This document shows, piece after piece, positions 10,734-22,315 of a stretch of DNA of 64,000 nt. Origin of the DNA: Owenia fusiformis (taxonomy: Eukaryota > Annelida > Polychaeta > Sabellida > Oweniidae); NCBI GenBank assembly GCA_903813345.2, contig CAIIXF020000012.1:21404184-21468183 (forward strand), written 5' to 3'. The position numbers and the translations under genes are program-made. The notes below the pieces were generated by a model. That model was not told the DNA's origin, searched no databases, and saw nothing but the letters and a program-made list of their open reading frames with translations. Each line of letters starts with the position of its first letter. The first letter of the stretch is position 1.

Positions 10734-13364
10734 CTGTTTAACAAATGGTATTGAAATGCCAACCGTAATATTTCCAATATATGATCCTTCTTACAAATTA
10801 GCATCAATTGCATCTACATCTGAGGATTTGGCTACAGTCTTCAAGGAAGCAAAACTTCAGCAGTGAAGTGTACTGTGCCCCATCTTGCATACTTTTGGTG
10901 GTCATATCTCATGAAAAAGGGGATCATGCATTGAAATACATTGAGATGAAGCTCCCAATTTCCCTTTCTTTGGGCTATGGTGAAGCGTATCAAGATTTGG
11001 ACCATGTCCATGTATTACTACCAGAATGAAAAGTAATCCTTGTCTTCCTTGTTCAGCTCTATGAAGGATTGTAATTCTGATTTACAAGAGTCATCCGAGA
11101 TCACATCAATCAGTTGCTTTATTTGATTTCCAGATCCAATGTTATGGTTAATGTCATTCTGAATCTTTTTTGAATTTCCCATATATGGTCCTATTGGATT
11201 TAAATTTCAAAAATTGCTACTCTGCAAAAACTCTCATTAACTGAAACATCCCACTAATTCAAAATGTTGTCAAAGTGAGTATACGCCATTTGTCAAGAAT
11301 TTGCCAAGAGTAACACAGAAAGGTTAATGGGGACAGTGGGGGGGGGGGGGATTTTTTAATATGACTTAACATTGTTCAGGGAAGAAAACTCCATAAAAAA
11401 GAAGATTTGTATGAATCATTGGTACTTTTGCTCTCACGTCATGCAATTGTCAGGCTGCTTAGAATGAAATTAGCCTTGTCTTCCTAGTTCAGCTCTATGA
11501 AGAATTGTAATTCTGATTCAGATCCAGTGTTGAGGTTAATGTCATTCTGAATCTTTTTTGAATTTATCATAGAGGGTTATATTGAATACTTCAATTTTAG
11601 ACCTAGTATATTAAGTATATTCAATGATTAGACCTGTTAGGTGGTTCAAATCTGCAGAAAAACTAGTCAGAATATGTCATATATCAAACCTCCGAGCTAT
11701 GAGACAATAGTAGGTACCAATATACTCTAAGCCTGGAATTAATAAGGGTGTTCTAATAGTCTATCTTAATACTGTCCGTTTAGGCCTTTATTTGTAATGG
11801 TTTTCAATGATTAAGCCTCTTAGAGGGTTAAAATCACAAGAAAGTCAGCTTGGAATATGTCATGCATCAAACAACTAATCTATGAAATCATAGCTAGTTC
11901 AATTATGCTCATACCAGTAGAATGATACTAATGGTATACATGAATTTAATCGATTGCAGACCTATGATTTAAGAATGAATTTTCAATGATAACACTTAAA
12001 AGATTGTTCAAACCACCAGAAAGCCAAGCCAGGATATATCATACATCATTTCTCTAAGCTAGAAAACTAATATTGGTACAAATATGTTCATAAATAAGAA
12101 AATATAAGAGTCTTCCAAGGGTATACGTATAACATATTTCATGAATTTTTAATAGTTGAACATGATAAAAAGCTTTGCTAAAACTTTGCTAAAATAAGTT
12201 TTATATTTTAGATTTATTCTAAAATGCTAAATATATGAACACAGAGGGATAAATGTTAAAGCAATAGGGGTCAGTTATAGTCACACATAAAATCAGTCCC
12301 AGCTAAAATGTCATTTTTTCTTAAATTCACTAATTTTTTTCAAGGCAATTATCAAAGGAATTACTTTGATTCTTGCAGGATTAGTAGAGCAGGTATTATG
12401 CCTTTTACATGGATTTTTTTAGCATCCATCATTGTCTAATAAAAAAGTTATGACACGAAAAGTAAAAAATGGGTCATAAATTTGCCCCCTGGGGTACATA
12501 CTTTTTGCTTTTATTCAAATTTCTTAAGTGTAATCCGTATCATTCATACTTCAAATGTTTATTTTATACAATGTCCATGTATTTCACTTACAAAAACCAT
12601 AAAATCAAAGTTATTTTAGGTTGAAGAATTTTTTCCCCCTGATAGGGGTGAATTTTGGGGGTAGGGGGACTAACATGGTATTTTAAGGGTTAAATAATCA
12701 TATTTCAGCTTGCCAACATGGTTTTTTGGATTCAGCATAAAAAGTTACATAAGAAACACTTGTCAGAACACTTTTAACACTAAACGCCTACCACATTTTA
12801 CAGAGAGACCTTTTGCAGAAAAGCACCCGGTCTAATTTGCTAAATTGTCTACTCGACAAAAATATGATTTAATTGTCCAAGCTTTACAAAAGTTTATGGT
12901 TTCAAATTCAATAATTTTTTAATGAACCTCTTATTGAAATAACACAGGTGGTTCAGTGAGATGGTCAAAATTACTTTAACGCTCCGTATCGCTAATTTTA
13001 ACAACATAAGCGAGACATTTAGCATGTAAAATGTAAAATCATTCAATTTTCTACTTAGAAAGTATTTTTAATAAATGTTTTGCTGAATAGATATTCAAAA
13101 ATCTGAGTTGCCCCTAAGCCACCATTCCCCATTTGTTTAACATGGGATCTGCCATTTTTGTTACATTTCATGAAATTCATCAATTTTGACATCAAATTTT
13201 GACCCAATGTAATGGAGATATAACATTGAAACGTTGCGGACTTTATAGGGAATAGAATCAAGATACAGATTTATTTTCTTTATTGGGATTTCTTTTGTTC
13301 CCCGCTTAGAAAATAGTCGTTAAACAAATGTGGGGGTTAACATGTAAACCTATGAGGTCCTTAA

Positions 13365-13877
13365 AGGGTTCCAATTAGCATCCCGTATAAAAACAATATG
13401 GCGGCTCCAGGCGAATCAACTGGATCAGTCCATTTTAAAGAAATAAGGGGAGTTCTGTAAAATCCAGTTTATTGAAATTGTCTTTGAGATAAAGTAATCC
13501 GTTTATAATGATTTTGAAAACGTTATCCAAAGAGTGATTGCGTTCAAAGAATACATGTACAACAGCCAATATAAATCCTTGTATTAGAAACCGATTTGTC
13601 TTGCTTTGTTTCATTTGTAGGATATTTCATATGCCAAGCTGTGTGCTATTACGTTATGGGGAAATTTAGATGCCAATTTTTCCTTATTGTACACAAATAG
13701 AAGATCCTGAAACTTCACCCATAAATGTGGAATTGATTTGTCAAAATAAAAATCAACCTTTTATAAATGTGTGACGATCTGTAATATACTTATGCTATAT
13801 AACAGTTAGAGGTGTTGACACAACGACCTAGAACCTGTGAACTCTTGAGTATTATTCCGGGATCGGGCCTTTTATAC
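13365..13877. other. Unassigned spacer between elements
   Basis: I see no gene, repeat or RNA in this AT-rich stretch between the TTAA element and the Harbinger-like MITE. Confidence 0.5.
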
Positions 13878-13880
13878 TAA

Positions 13881-14372
13881 CACCCCAGTCACATTTCCTA
13901 CGGCGACCTTGCGGTCTATCATTTCTGCGGCGAGTAGCTTTTCTACGCTCGCCGCAGAATTTCTGCGCTCTCATACTTTTGCAGTCACATTTCCCACGGC
14001 AGCCGCACGGTGAATTTTAAATTTATATTGATAAATAATAGTTTTTTTTCATTTTATTTACATCAGGACAATTTATAAATGTTATTCAAAGTGCTAGGAT
14101 ATAATATCAAATGAAAAGTGATCGTGAAACATTGACAAGTAATGATTCAATCTTGTTGAGCCAGTTGATTTCTACGGGGACCTCAGAAATGAACAAATAT
14201 TATAACTCCGAGTTATAATTTCTACGCCTTCCCTGCGGCCTGTAAAAATCTGCATACGCCGTACGGAGGCCGCAAGGCGAGCGTAGTTTTTCTACGCTCG
14301 CCGCAGAAATTCACCGATTTAATTGTTCTGCGGTCGACTTGCGGCCGCCTTGCGACAAATGTGACTGGGGTG
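13881..14372. mobile_element. Harbinger-like MITE, complete 492-bp copy
   Basis: The termini CACCCCAGTCACATTT and AAATGTGACTGGGGTG are perfect inverted repeats, flanked by TAA at 13878-13880 and 14373-14375. A 3-bp TWA duplication is typical of PIF/Harbinger. The subterminal parts are GC-rich (TTCTACGCTCGCCGCAGAA) and the centre is AT-rich. Other copies are at 21214-22083 (with an insert), 19053 onward (broken) and a right end at 23427-23450. Confidence 0.85.
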
Positions 14373-14433
14373 TAAACGGTGAGCAACACCAGAAACGAGC
14401 GTTCGATTTGCTAAACGATATGAGGAGTATATA

Positions 14434-15424
14434 CGGGTGTCTCAAAAAAATGTACCCAAAAGTATGTGAAGAGCACACTGATAAACCAATCAATATTTTC
14501 AGACATTTTTTGCATGGTCATGTAGCCAAAACATGAAAGTTATCTCCCCAATACACCATTTTTATTTCAGTCTTGTCTTTTTGATGCTTTAACGCTTTAC
14601 CTTTTACACCACATAATTGATGTAACCTCATAATTCGATGACAGCCTGTATCCTTACTGCTACATTGTTCATCACATTTGATAATAATTCTGGTGGAATG
14701 TTTTGGATTTCTCTTTTGATGTTGCCCTTAAGTTGTTCTAGGTCTTTTTGCTTGGAATGAGCATTAAAACACTCCTTCAAATAGCCACAGAGAAAGATGT
14801 TTGAGGATGACGAAGGCAGAACAAACACAGATAATCAGGTCAATTATCGTCAAATGATTCAGGAGTTACCTTCCCGAGTTAGGCAGGCTAGCTTGGAGAC
14901 CAAATCATATCCAAATGAAAACACAGTGGTCTCAAATCGATACACAAACAAAAGCTACATTAGAATCTCAAGCAATGTAGTTTCTTGAACCTCTGACCTC
15001 ACTGTATAAGGGGGCTATAAGACATCGTGAGGGCCTCCCTATTCACCATATTTGACGGCCCATACTTTTTTCTCTATTTGGCTATTTGAAGGACCATTTT
15101 TATGCTAAACCCAAGCTAAGAGACCTAGAACAACTTAAGACCAGCATCCGAACAGAAAACAAAGCATTCCACCAGATATATCAAATGTGATGAACAATGC
15201 AGTAGTAAGGATGCAGACTGTCATCGAAATATGAGGTTACATTGAATATGTGGTGTAAAGGGTAACGGGTTAAAGTATCAAAAGGGCAAAACTGAATTAA
15301 AAACTGTGTACAGGGGAAAAAACTTTCATCTTTTATCTACAAGACCATGCAAAAAATGTCTGAAAATATTGATTGGTTTGTCTATGGTTTTGATATACTT
15401 TTGGGTACATTTTTTGAGACACCC
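14434..15424. mobile_element. Mariner/IS630-type foldback element with two transposase relics
   Basis: The ends read GGGTGTCTCAAAAAAATGTA and its complement, with TA on each side (14432-14433 and 15425-15426). The two halves are inverted copies of the 3' part of a mariner-type element. Each half carries the same transposase C-terminus in a different state of decay, facing each other. It could not move without an external transposase. Confidence 0.8.
14628..14811 (-). pseudogene. Mariner-family transposase C-terminal fragment
   Basis: The reading includes CGYLKECFNAHSKQKDLEQL and IPPELLSNVMNNVAVRIQAV. This pattern (W/C-GYLK...LEQLK..I..EI..IPPE.L.NVM.N...R...) is characteristic of the C-terminal tail of IS630/Tc1/mariner DDE transposases. 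The upstream catalytic domain is missing; the frame runs into the inverted partner at the element centre. A diverged copy with stops lies on the plus strand at about 15040-15235 (SNVMNNAVVRMQTVIE). Confidence 0.7.
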
Positions 15425-15426
15425 TA

Positions 15427-15800
15427 TATACGACACCTTAGGCCTAAGATCGGGTATAAAAGGAAACCATTTATTAATGAAACCTTAGGCCTAAAGTCAG
15501 TTAAATATCGAAGTGTGGTATTTGACCCTTGATGAACCATGTTTAAATGAACTGAAATCAAGGTCATTCCAAGGTCAAAGGTGGATTTCTTAATATTTGG
15601 CATTTTTATGCGTTTGGGCTGTTGTGGCCCTTGGTGACCCATGGTAAGGTGGCCTGGGGTCAAGGTTAATATTTATGGGTTAATGTCAATGGCATTTGAC
15701 TCTAGATGAACCATGTTTAAGTGACCTAAAATCAAGGTCATTCCAAGGTCAAAGGTCGATTTCTTGATATTTGACATTTTTATGCATTTGGGCTGTTGTG
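15427..15800. repeat. Palindromic motif pair followed by a two-copy repeat of about 170 bp
   Basis: Two CCTTAGGCCTAAG palindromes (15430 and 15483) match the array at 7075-7275. Then about 95 bp (GATGAACCATGTTTAA...GGTCATTCCAAGGTCAAAGG...TTTGGGCTGTTGTG) occur at 15531-15625 and again at 15706-15801 with about ten differences. Confidence 0.65.
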
Positions 15801-15801
15801 T

Positions 15802-16952
15802 TGTGTTTTGCTCAAAATTACTTTTTGTTTTACACCACAGGGTTCGATTCGGGAAACACATTATTGCGACAGAAGTAATCCACATAGTTGCTCAGGCAGA
15901 TTTTTTATTTTGATCAATCCAGATATTCATGAAATGATAAACCTTAGAGAATCTTTTGCTGGCTTTGAAGAAAAAAGACGAAGATTGTTCACTATTAAAG
16001 TATCCAATGTTTAGTATTTGTCTCTTGTCGGTTAAGCTGTATCATCATCGTCCTTTGACTCATCAAGGAACAGTGTCGGCGTTATCTCCATTGGATTAAT
16101 AACTTCCCCTTCAAACAAAACAAACGATATTGAAAGCAGCGTATACTAGTAATATGTAGATCGTGCAAATATTATACAAACAGTGACTGCCCAATTTTAG
16201 GGAAATTGTGCAAACTATTTCAATTGTGGAAAGAATATTTCTACAGGGGAACTTAGTTTGCACAATTTTCCGAAAATTTGCCTGTCACCTTTTGTCTTAT
16301 TACATTCCCACATGCATTTCAAAATAAAATAGTTAAAAATCTTCCAAAGCAGCTCCGATTATTTCTGGAGAGTTCGAGTTCGCATCACTGTTGGTTTGTA
16401 ACGTTGATATTGCCTGTATTCTACGAATGCATGAGTTTAGGACTTCCTGGACAGGAAATTAGTCCATCTATTTCATATCACATGACTACGATTTGGCCAA
16501 TAAGCGTGCAGAATATATATGGACTATGCAATAAATTCATTAATTATTTTCATGCTGTTATACTCGTTATTTCATTGGTCAATTAGATATTATGTGACTA
16601 AAATAAATAGCATTATTCCATCCATATGCCAAAATAATTCATTCATCATTGAATATCAGGAGTTATTATAATGCTAAGGGACACGGTAGCTCTGTTTGAG
16701 AACGATGTGTTTCTGAATTTCAAAATGGCCGCCATTTTTCGTTGAAGAACGTAATCTCTGTCAGTTTTGGCTAGATTCATATATTTGCCACAGAATGAAC
16801 ACATTAAACCAGAAAAGTATGCACGCAGCTTGACATGAGCACCGTGAACAGGCAGTGATATGATAAATCAAATAGTAGATACGTTCTACGTATTCTACCC
16901 CCGATGAACGCCTGTGACACTTTCACTTGTGAAAAATGCAGAGGTATTCACC
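15802..16952. other. Unassigned sequence downstream of the LIM-homeobox gene
   Basis: No recognised gene. A 102-residue plus-strand frame at 16278-16586 has no family resemblance and is probably chance. If the gene stops at 16953, this stretch would hold its 3' UTR on the minus strand, but I find no clear AATAAA just downstream. Confidence 0.4.
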
Positions 16953-17221
16953 TTAATAGATTGAAATATGTGTATATAATACATCAGGTATTCGTTTTTT
17001 GCGTATACCTGCAGTTTCCTGAGTGTCAATGTGTGGGAAGTGTACCTCGTCTCGTGTCATTGACACAGATGTCGCTAAACTCGGTAGTGTTCGCAGTTTT
17101 GGTAGAGCAGTGAGACTCGACAAAGTGATGTTTGGGACAATATTATGTGAAACCGGCACGGGTATGGATATGTTGTGGAAGTTCATCACCAGTGGGGGAA
17201 TTAGATGTCCGGTTACTGGGT
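16953..17221 (-). CDS. Probable C-terminal exon of the LIM-homeobox gene (exon 5)
   Basis: An acceptor (CATATTTCAG) precedes AC at 17221-17220. Joined to the final G of exon 4 it completes a GAC codon, so the phase fits exactly. The open frame then runs DPVTGHLIPPLVMNFHNISI...SSLTALPKLRTLPSLATSV...DEVHFPHIDTQETA. It is rich in Pro, Ser, Thr and hydrophobics, as expected for the poorly conserved tail of Lhx1/5 proteins. The stretch is clearly less AT-rich than its surroundings. A donor-like CTGCAG/GTATAC follows at 17009, so the exon may end there; otherwise the frame continues to a stop at 16953-16955, giving a total of 394 residues. No motif proves membership in this gene. The support is phase, composition and position. 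Overlapping plus-strand frames here look like shadows. Confidence 0.55.
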
Positions 17222-17523
17222 CTGAAATATGCAACAATTTTTAAAATGTTGGTAATACGGTTATACGAAACAGGTGTCCTTTTAGTGAATCTTAAATGCG
17301 GGACAGTTATTGAAATGTTGGTTAAGGTGTTTTATGCATTTCATGGAGATCATGAGAAATCATAGACTTCGTAGACTTAGCTTATTTCTAGTTGAAGGCA
17401 GAAATAATTGATAAGTATCAGAATGATACATGGATGCGTTGCTTTGAGGTAAGGTACATGAAGATTTGTAAAATGGTGTATTTTGAACAATGGGCGGGAT
17501 ATTGCTTTACGATTCGACTACTA

Positions 17524-18898
17524 GTCCATGGTATGAACTCTCTAGGACGTCTAATAAAGGAGTTGGTAGCACACTATAGCGCAGCAATATTTGACCTTAT
17601 ATTAACATACCTACATATGTCCCCTAATAATTTTTATTATAACCGTTCAATATACTTCCGGCTTTTAGACTGAATTAGGCCTGCCATTAACAGAGGTCAC
17701 AAAATCACCAAAAAATAAAATCCCAATTTTTCACAATTTGGAGTACACAATGCAAAAGAAAATAATACAAAATGATTTTAAATATATGATTTAGGTTTCT
17801 AAGCTATAAGTTTGAGGTTATTTTTCTTATCAATATCAAAAAATATGTAATCAGTGTATCGACGTTTTGTGTTGTTTCTCAGGTATTAATAAGAGAAATG
17901 CTACAAATGAATCACTTTTATATTGGAATGACAAATGTTTAAATTATGCTAGTTTTTAACAAAAAGGGGTCTCAATACGTTTTGAGATGGACTTTTATTC
18001 AGCGGTGAAAATTATCAATAAAGGCGGGCTTATTGCTCTTCCTTGACTAATTGGGACTACAGCTAAAATTATATTTCACGTAGTTATATATAGCTCAGTT
18101 GCTTCTAAAACAACCATCAAGACTTGATCGAATTCATGAATAATTGAGAAACATCGTTATCATTATCTTCCTAAAATTTGATTGCATCCAGCGGTAAGGT
18201 CAAAGAACAAACAGCCATCGGAAAACTTGATGATAGCCACAAGTAACGTCGAGGAAGAATTTCAAGACATTCGATTGCATATGACTCTAATTGATTATTA
18301 GACGTGCCCTTGGAATATATGAACATTCCAATACCTCTGTAACATTTAATTAGATATAAATCTTACCTCTTTGTTATTGTATTATGTTTTGTAAAACATG
18401 AACAATAATTTGTTGTTAGACCCCTTGCGATTATATGTAAAAATTCTGGTAATAAAATGTTTTAAATGGTAGGAAAACTAATATGTTCCCAATCATAAAT
18501 TACCTAAATATTCCACATAATTTTGTTGAATTGGCTTGGTTCATATTGGAAAAATCAAACAAAATCTGAAAAACACACTTGCATAATTACACTAATTAAA
18601 CATTGACATCTACGGTAAAATTAAACAGTTTATTTTTAAATTATGATAATTTATTTTTGTTCGTATGCTAAGAATAACGGTCTGTGTCTTATAAAATGTA
18701 TAAAAGTTCGAATCAAAATACTTACGTTTTTTGACCCCTTGTGATGAAAGACATTTTTCGACCCGAAAGCCGGAAGTTTTTTCAGCAAATGGTATTTTAA
18801 AAGAATCAAGACATGTACACCTTCATAAATATTGCTTCAAATGTTGCTGCGCTATAGTGTGCTACGGATCTTTCAAATTCGGAAGTCATACCATGGAC
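17524..18898. mobile_element. TA-flanked TIR element, copy 2 (1375 bp, intact)
   Basis: It has the same GTCCATGGTATGA/TCATACCATGGAC termini with TA flanks as the element at 4785-7014 and is collinear with it apart from that copy's insert. It lies just 3' of exon 5 on the plus-strand axis, within intron 4. No coding sequence is recognised. Confidence 0.85.
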
Positions 18899-19052
18899 TA
18901 TACTGGGTGAAAGTGGAACCGATGTAAACGAGTGTAGCCGCTCCACATAACCGATGAAGATCAGTTTTCTGTCCAACAAAACGTATTTATTTGACACATA
19001 TAATATGTATAAGTAAAGCTATGCATTCCTTATCAACATTCTAAATGAATAA

Positions 19053-20050
19053 CACCCCAGTCACATTTCCTACGTCGACCGTGCGGTCTATCATTTCTGC
19101 GGTCAGTAACATTTCTACGCTCGCCGTGGAATTTCTGCGGTCGGATACGTTTGCAGTCACATTTCCTACGGCAGCCACACAGCGAGTTTTTTTTTATTTC
19201 TGTTGATTTAAAGTGTCTCACATATTCGATCAAAATTTGCCATGCAAACAAGTTAGTCTACTTTACTGGCCCCCCTTGCTGTAACAAGGAACCCAAAACA
19301 CATTAAAACGTAAACATAAACCAATTAGTCACTTCACTATGAAAGTGGGGGTGTTAGCAAATGAGTATTACCAGAATACGCTGTGTGCATGAACTCACAC
19401 AATATCAGTGGTCATTTACTGTATCAACTTAGTAACCCTTGCATATCGTGCTCACTCAAGTATTGAATTTTTTTTTATGATCTAAATGTTTGTGGTTTAT
19501 TAAAAATGTGATATATTTTAGTTAGAAATACATTAATTAATATATTCATTCAAACAGCACTAGAATGCGGGAAGAAAGAGCAATGGTGACAAAATGCAGA
19601 CAGAATTTTCCGTAAGGGTTTCAAACATTTCTGGACACAATCATACATGTACTGTATGTGTTATTTTTAGTGCTGTATTTATAGATATAATTTTACGTAT
19701 TAAAATCATATTTTCCAGCAATGACTTCAAATCCGGAACCACACCCATATCACATTTTCTTCAATAACTCCAAATATGTGTAAACATTGACCATGTGCAT
19801 ATAAATTCAGATTTCACGAGCTCTTTTCTATTCGAGTACCTCATACACCCCTGCATGGATTTGAGTTGGATTCGCCTTTTATACGTGAGCCGACACACTC
19901 GCAAACGCTGATTGGATAAAGATTGCGAGAATCTTTAAGGTCAATTCTTCTTTTTATTTTATCTTCATCAGTACAATTTATAAATGTTGTTTGTAGTGTT
20001 AGGATATAGTATCGAATAAAAAGTACAAGTGAAATAGTATCAGTGACCTT
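19053..20050. mobile_element. Broken copy of the Harbinger-like MITE, interrupted
   Basis: The left terminus CACCCCAGTCACATTT with a TAA flank (19050-19052) and the GC-rich subterminal block run to about 19190. The AT-rich interior (CAGTACAATTTATAAATGTT...TTAGGATATAGTATC) resumes only at about 19950-20050. The intervening 750 bp is foreign or rearranged and holds nothing I can name. The right terminus is missing. Confidence 0.6.
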
Positions 20051-20588
20051 ACATCAAACAGTATACGTATTGTGTTGTTTTCAGCAAATATATATGACCA
20101 TAAGTAAACCATTGTCACTAGTTATGTCCCTTGTCCTCCTCTGACTCCGCCACGATGAGCAGAAGGTTGTGGTCTGCTGGTATTTGCGTCAGGTGCACTG
20201 GCCCTGTTAAGACGGTGCTGTATAATCGTATCACTGACCTCACTGCCAACGCTAAATAGGACAATGTCCCCATTCCTTAGCCTCCCAAGGATTTTCCCGT
20301 TTGTTGACCACTGTTGTTCTATATCGAGGTGCTCATTGACCTCTTGTAGTAACTTTCTGTTCATTGGACTCAGGTCCTCATACACGATAATGTTCGATCC
20401 CTTAAGCTTTTTCCTGTTGATATTATCCTTTCGAGTTTCATTCCATTTAAGTTTGGCGAATACTGGTCTCGGATATCTATCATCCTGTTTGTAAGGCCTT
20501 AGTCTGTGACTGACCTCTATGTCATCTGGGGTAATAACACCAGGCATGTATGGCAAGATGGCTTCACAAATGGATTCATTACAGTTTT

Positions 20589-21005
20589 TTTTATAGGTTA
20601 TGTTTTATTTATCAATACTATCATTTCACAATGTCCGACAATGGGCCAAGGCCATTGGCATTAGTGGCCCATGTCGATTTTCACACATACACATTTATAC
20701 AATTTCTAAAATAGAGTTAAGTAGCTGCTGAACACTCAGCATGACAATACATGTAAGTTACCTGTGACATTTTACACCAAATATATAAAGTTAAACATAG
20801 TCTACAATTAAAGAAATAAAGTTGGCAGTTGTTGTGACTATAAGCTTGTTAGTTTCAATTTTATATGTTGAGCCACCATATAACAATGTATCTAGTTTCT
20901 CTTTTGCATTTAGTTTGTTATAATGGTTAATGTTGAAATTGGGTATCCCTGCAAGGTCGAGTGCTAGTTGTTCCCTGAGATCAAGTAAAAGGGGGCAAGA
21001 AAAGA
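20589..21005 (-). mobile_element. 5'-truncated LINE 3' end inserted in the ORF1 relic
   Basis: The insert is bounded by an 8-bp direct repeat ACAGTTTT (20581-20588 and 21006-21013), and ORF1 is continuous if it is removed. On the minus strand it reads FFSCPLLLDLREQLALDLAG, then YNKLNAKEKLDTLLYGG and a stop, the usual C-terminal end of a LINE reverse transcriptase with a CPLL/RE motif. A 3' UTR with TGGGCCAAGGCCATTGGC (plus strand, near 20643) and an A-rich tail follow. 5' truncation, an A-rich tail and a target duplication are hallmarks of target-primed reverse transcription. Confidence 0.75.
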
Positions 21006-21213
21006 ACAGTTTTCATTGTCTCTATCAGCCTTTGTTTCTTTTTCAGGGATTCCGAGGAATCTCACCGTGTTTTTTCTTGAGTATTGAGCATTGTGGTCAA
21101 CGTCCAATACTAATTTATCCAATTTTGTTGTTAGGTTAAGGACTTCAGTCTTCAATTTAGTATTCTCACTTTCAATATTCGAGAGTCTAACATTCGACTT
21201 TTCCAGAGCTTAA

Positions 21214-22083
21214 CACCCCAGTCACATTTCCCACGGCTGCCGTGCGGTCAATACCCTTTGCATTCGTTTGACTTCACTTCTTAAAAGAGAGCTTCGTCTT
21301 CACTCTTTCAAACTAAAATAAACCTGTGAACTCACCGCGCCAATCAGTGTTCGTCGGCCAAATTTGACCGACGTTCTATATATGGGCATTCCTTCTGATG
21401 TCATCGTTGAGCCCGGAATTGACCAATGACATGCGCATATTTAATTATAACGCATTTGGCGTATGTTTCTTCAAGCTTGCTGATTGGTGGAAGAAAGGTC
21501 AGCACGTAGGTCAGAAGTGCTTTAGTACCCAAACTGTCACCGGTAACCGTCCTGAGGGCGGGGCTACTAAACTGTAATATGGTCTCTACTAGGCAGAGTG
21601 TAGTTTAACTAGACTCTGCACGCAGGGTATGCGGTCAATCATTTCTGCGGCCAGTAGCTTTTCTACGCTCGCCGCAGAATTTCTGCGCTCTCATACTTTT
21701 GCAGTCACATTTCCCACGGCGGCCGCAGAGTGAATTTTAAATTTCTGTTGATAAATAATAGTTTTTTCATTTTATTTACATCAGGACAATTTATAAATGT
21801 TATTCATAGTGCTAGGATGTAATATCAAAGAAAAGTGATCGTGAAACATTGACAAATAATGATTCAATCTTGTTGAGCCAGTTGGTTTCTACCTCAGAAA
21901 TAAACAAATATCATAACTCCGAGTTATAATTTCTACGGCGACCCAGCGGCCTGTAAAAAACTAGATACGCTGTACGGAGGCCGCAAGGCGAGCGTAGTTT
22001 TCGTACGCTCGCCGCAGAAACACACTGGTTTAATTGATCTGCGGTCGACGCACGCCCTCCGTACGACAAATGTGACTGGGGTG
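21214..22083. mobile_element. Harbinger-like MITE copy inside the LINE ORF1, itself interrupted
   Basis: Termini CACCCCAGTCACATTT and AAATGTGACTGGGGTG, flanked by TAA (21211-21213) and TTA (22084-22086). It is collinear with 13881-14372 once the 378-bp insert at 21252-21629 is removed. The flank mismatch (TAA/TTA) suggests a mutated or TWA-ambiguous target. Confidence 0.8.
21252..21629. mobile_element. 378-bp insertion with a 9-bp target duplication (Mutator-like?)
   Basis: TGCGGTCAA occurs immediately before (21243-21251) and after (21630-21638) the insert. The termini are TACCCTTTGC and GCACGCAGGGTA, short imperfect inverted repeats. A 9-bp duplication suggests Mutator-like elements but is not diagnostic. 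The interior is less AT-rich and contains CCAATCAG and GATTGGTGG. No coding sequence. Confidence 0.65.
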
Positions 22084-22315
22084 TTAGTCACTGCCTTATC
22101 GATACTTTGTTCCATTTTGTGATCAATAGATCGCATCAGCTGGTCCATATAGTTCATCATCCAGCCTTGGGTCACCGGTGCTGCTGTATTATCAGATTTC
22201 AACATTACTGGGGTGTCAGAACTTACCAACATTTGTAGTTTCTACGTGTTTCTCTTTCTTTGTTGATGGTTCACCATCGTAGTGTGTGGTCTTCATACGG
22301 TATTGCCCTGGTCAC

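Larger units (their letters stand above)
7316..13360. mobile_element. 6.0-kb palindromic DNA transposon flanked by TTAA
   Basis: Both ends read GGACCTCATAGGTTTACATG inward and are flanked by TTAA (7312-7315 and 13361-13364), the target duplication typical of piggyBac and Kolobok superfamilies. The arms are inverted copies about 2.3-2.5 kb long (7316 to about 9630, and about 10870 to 13360). For example, 7620-7800 matches 12620-12800 inverted, and 9510-9630 matches 10870-11010 inverted. The unpaired centre is about 1.2 kb and carries a protein-coding relic. No transposase is recognised, so superfamily assignment rests on TTAA alone. Confidence 0.85.
20122..22296 (-). pseudogene. LINE ORF1 relic broken by a MITE and a LINE 3' fragment
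   Basis: Three separated segments read as one ORF1-type protein. The N-terminal part (about 22296-22086) has MKTTHYDGEPSTKKEKHVET, then a frameshift and WMMNYMDQLMRSIDHKMEQS. The middle (about 21210-21006) is a coiled coil followed by HNAQYSRKNTVRFLGIPEKE. The C-terminal part (20588-20122) has SICEAILPYMPGVITPDDIE, VSHRLRPYKQDDRYPRPVFA, KLKGSNIIVYEDLSPMNRKL and a Gly/Arg-rich end. The layout of coiled coil, RRM-like core and C-terminal domain, and the QYSRRN..R..GIPE and F.K.....NI...EDLS signatures, fit ORF1 proteins of L1-like and related LINEs, which bind RNA. Insertions at 21214-22083 and 20589-21005 plus frameshifts make it non-functional. It lies in intron 4 on the host gene's strand. 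Confidence 0.7.

Noticed and set aside
14339-14536. ORF spanning the MITE right end and the mariner left end
   Set aside because: It crosses two unrelated element boundaries.
16278-16586. 102-codon plus-strand ORF
   Set aside because: No family resemblance and no context.
17023-17365. Plus-strand ORFs (CGKCTSSRVIDTDVAKLG and others)
   Set aside because: Antisense to the proposed exon 5, and they do not show any family signature.
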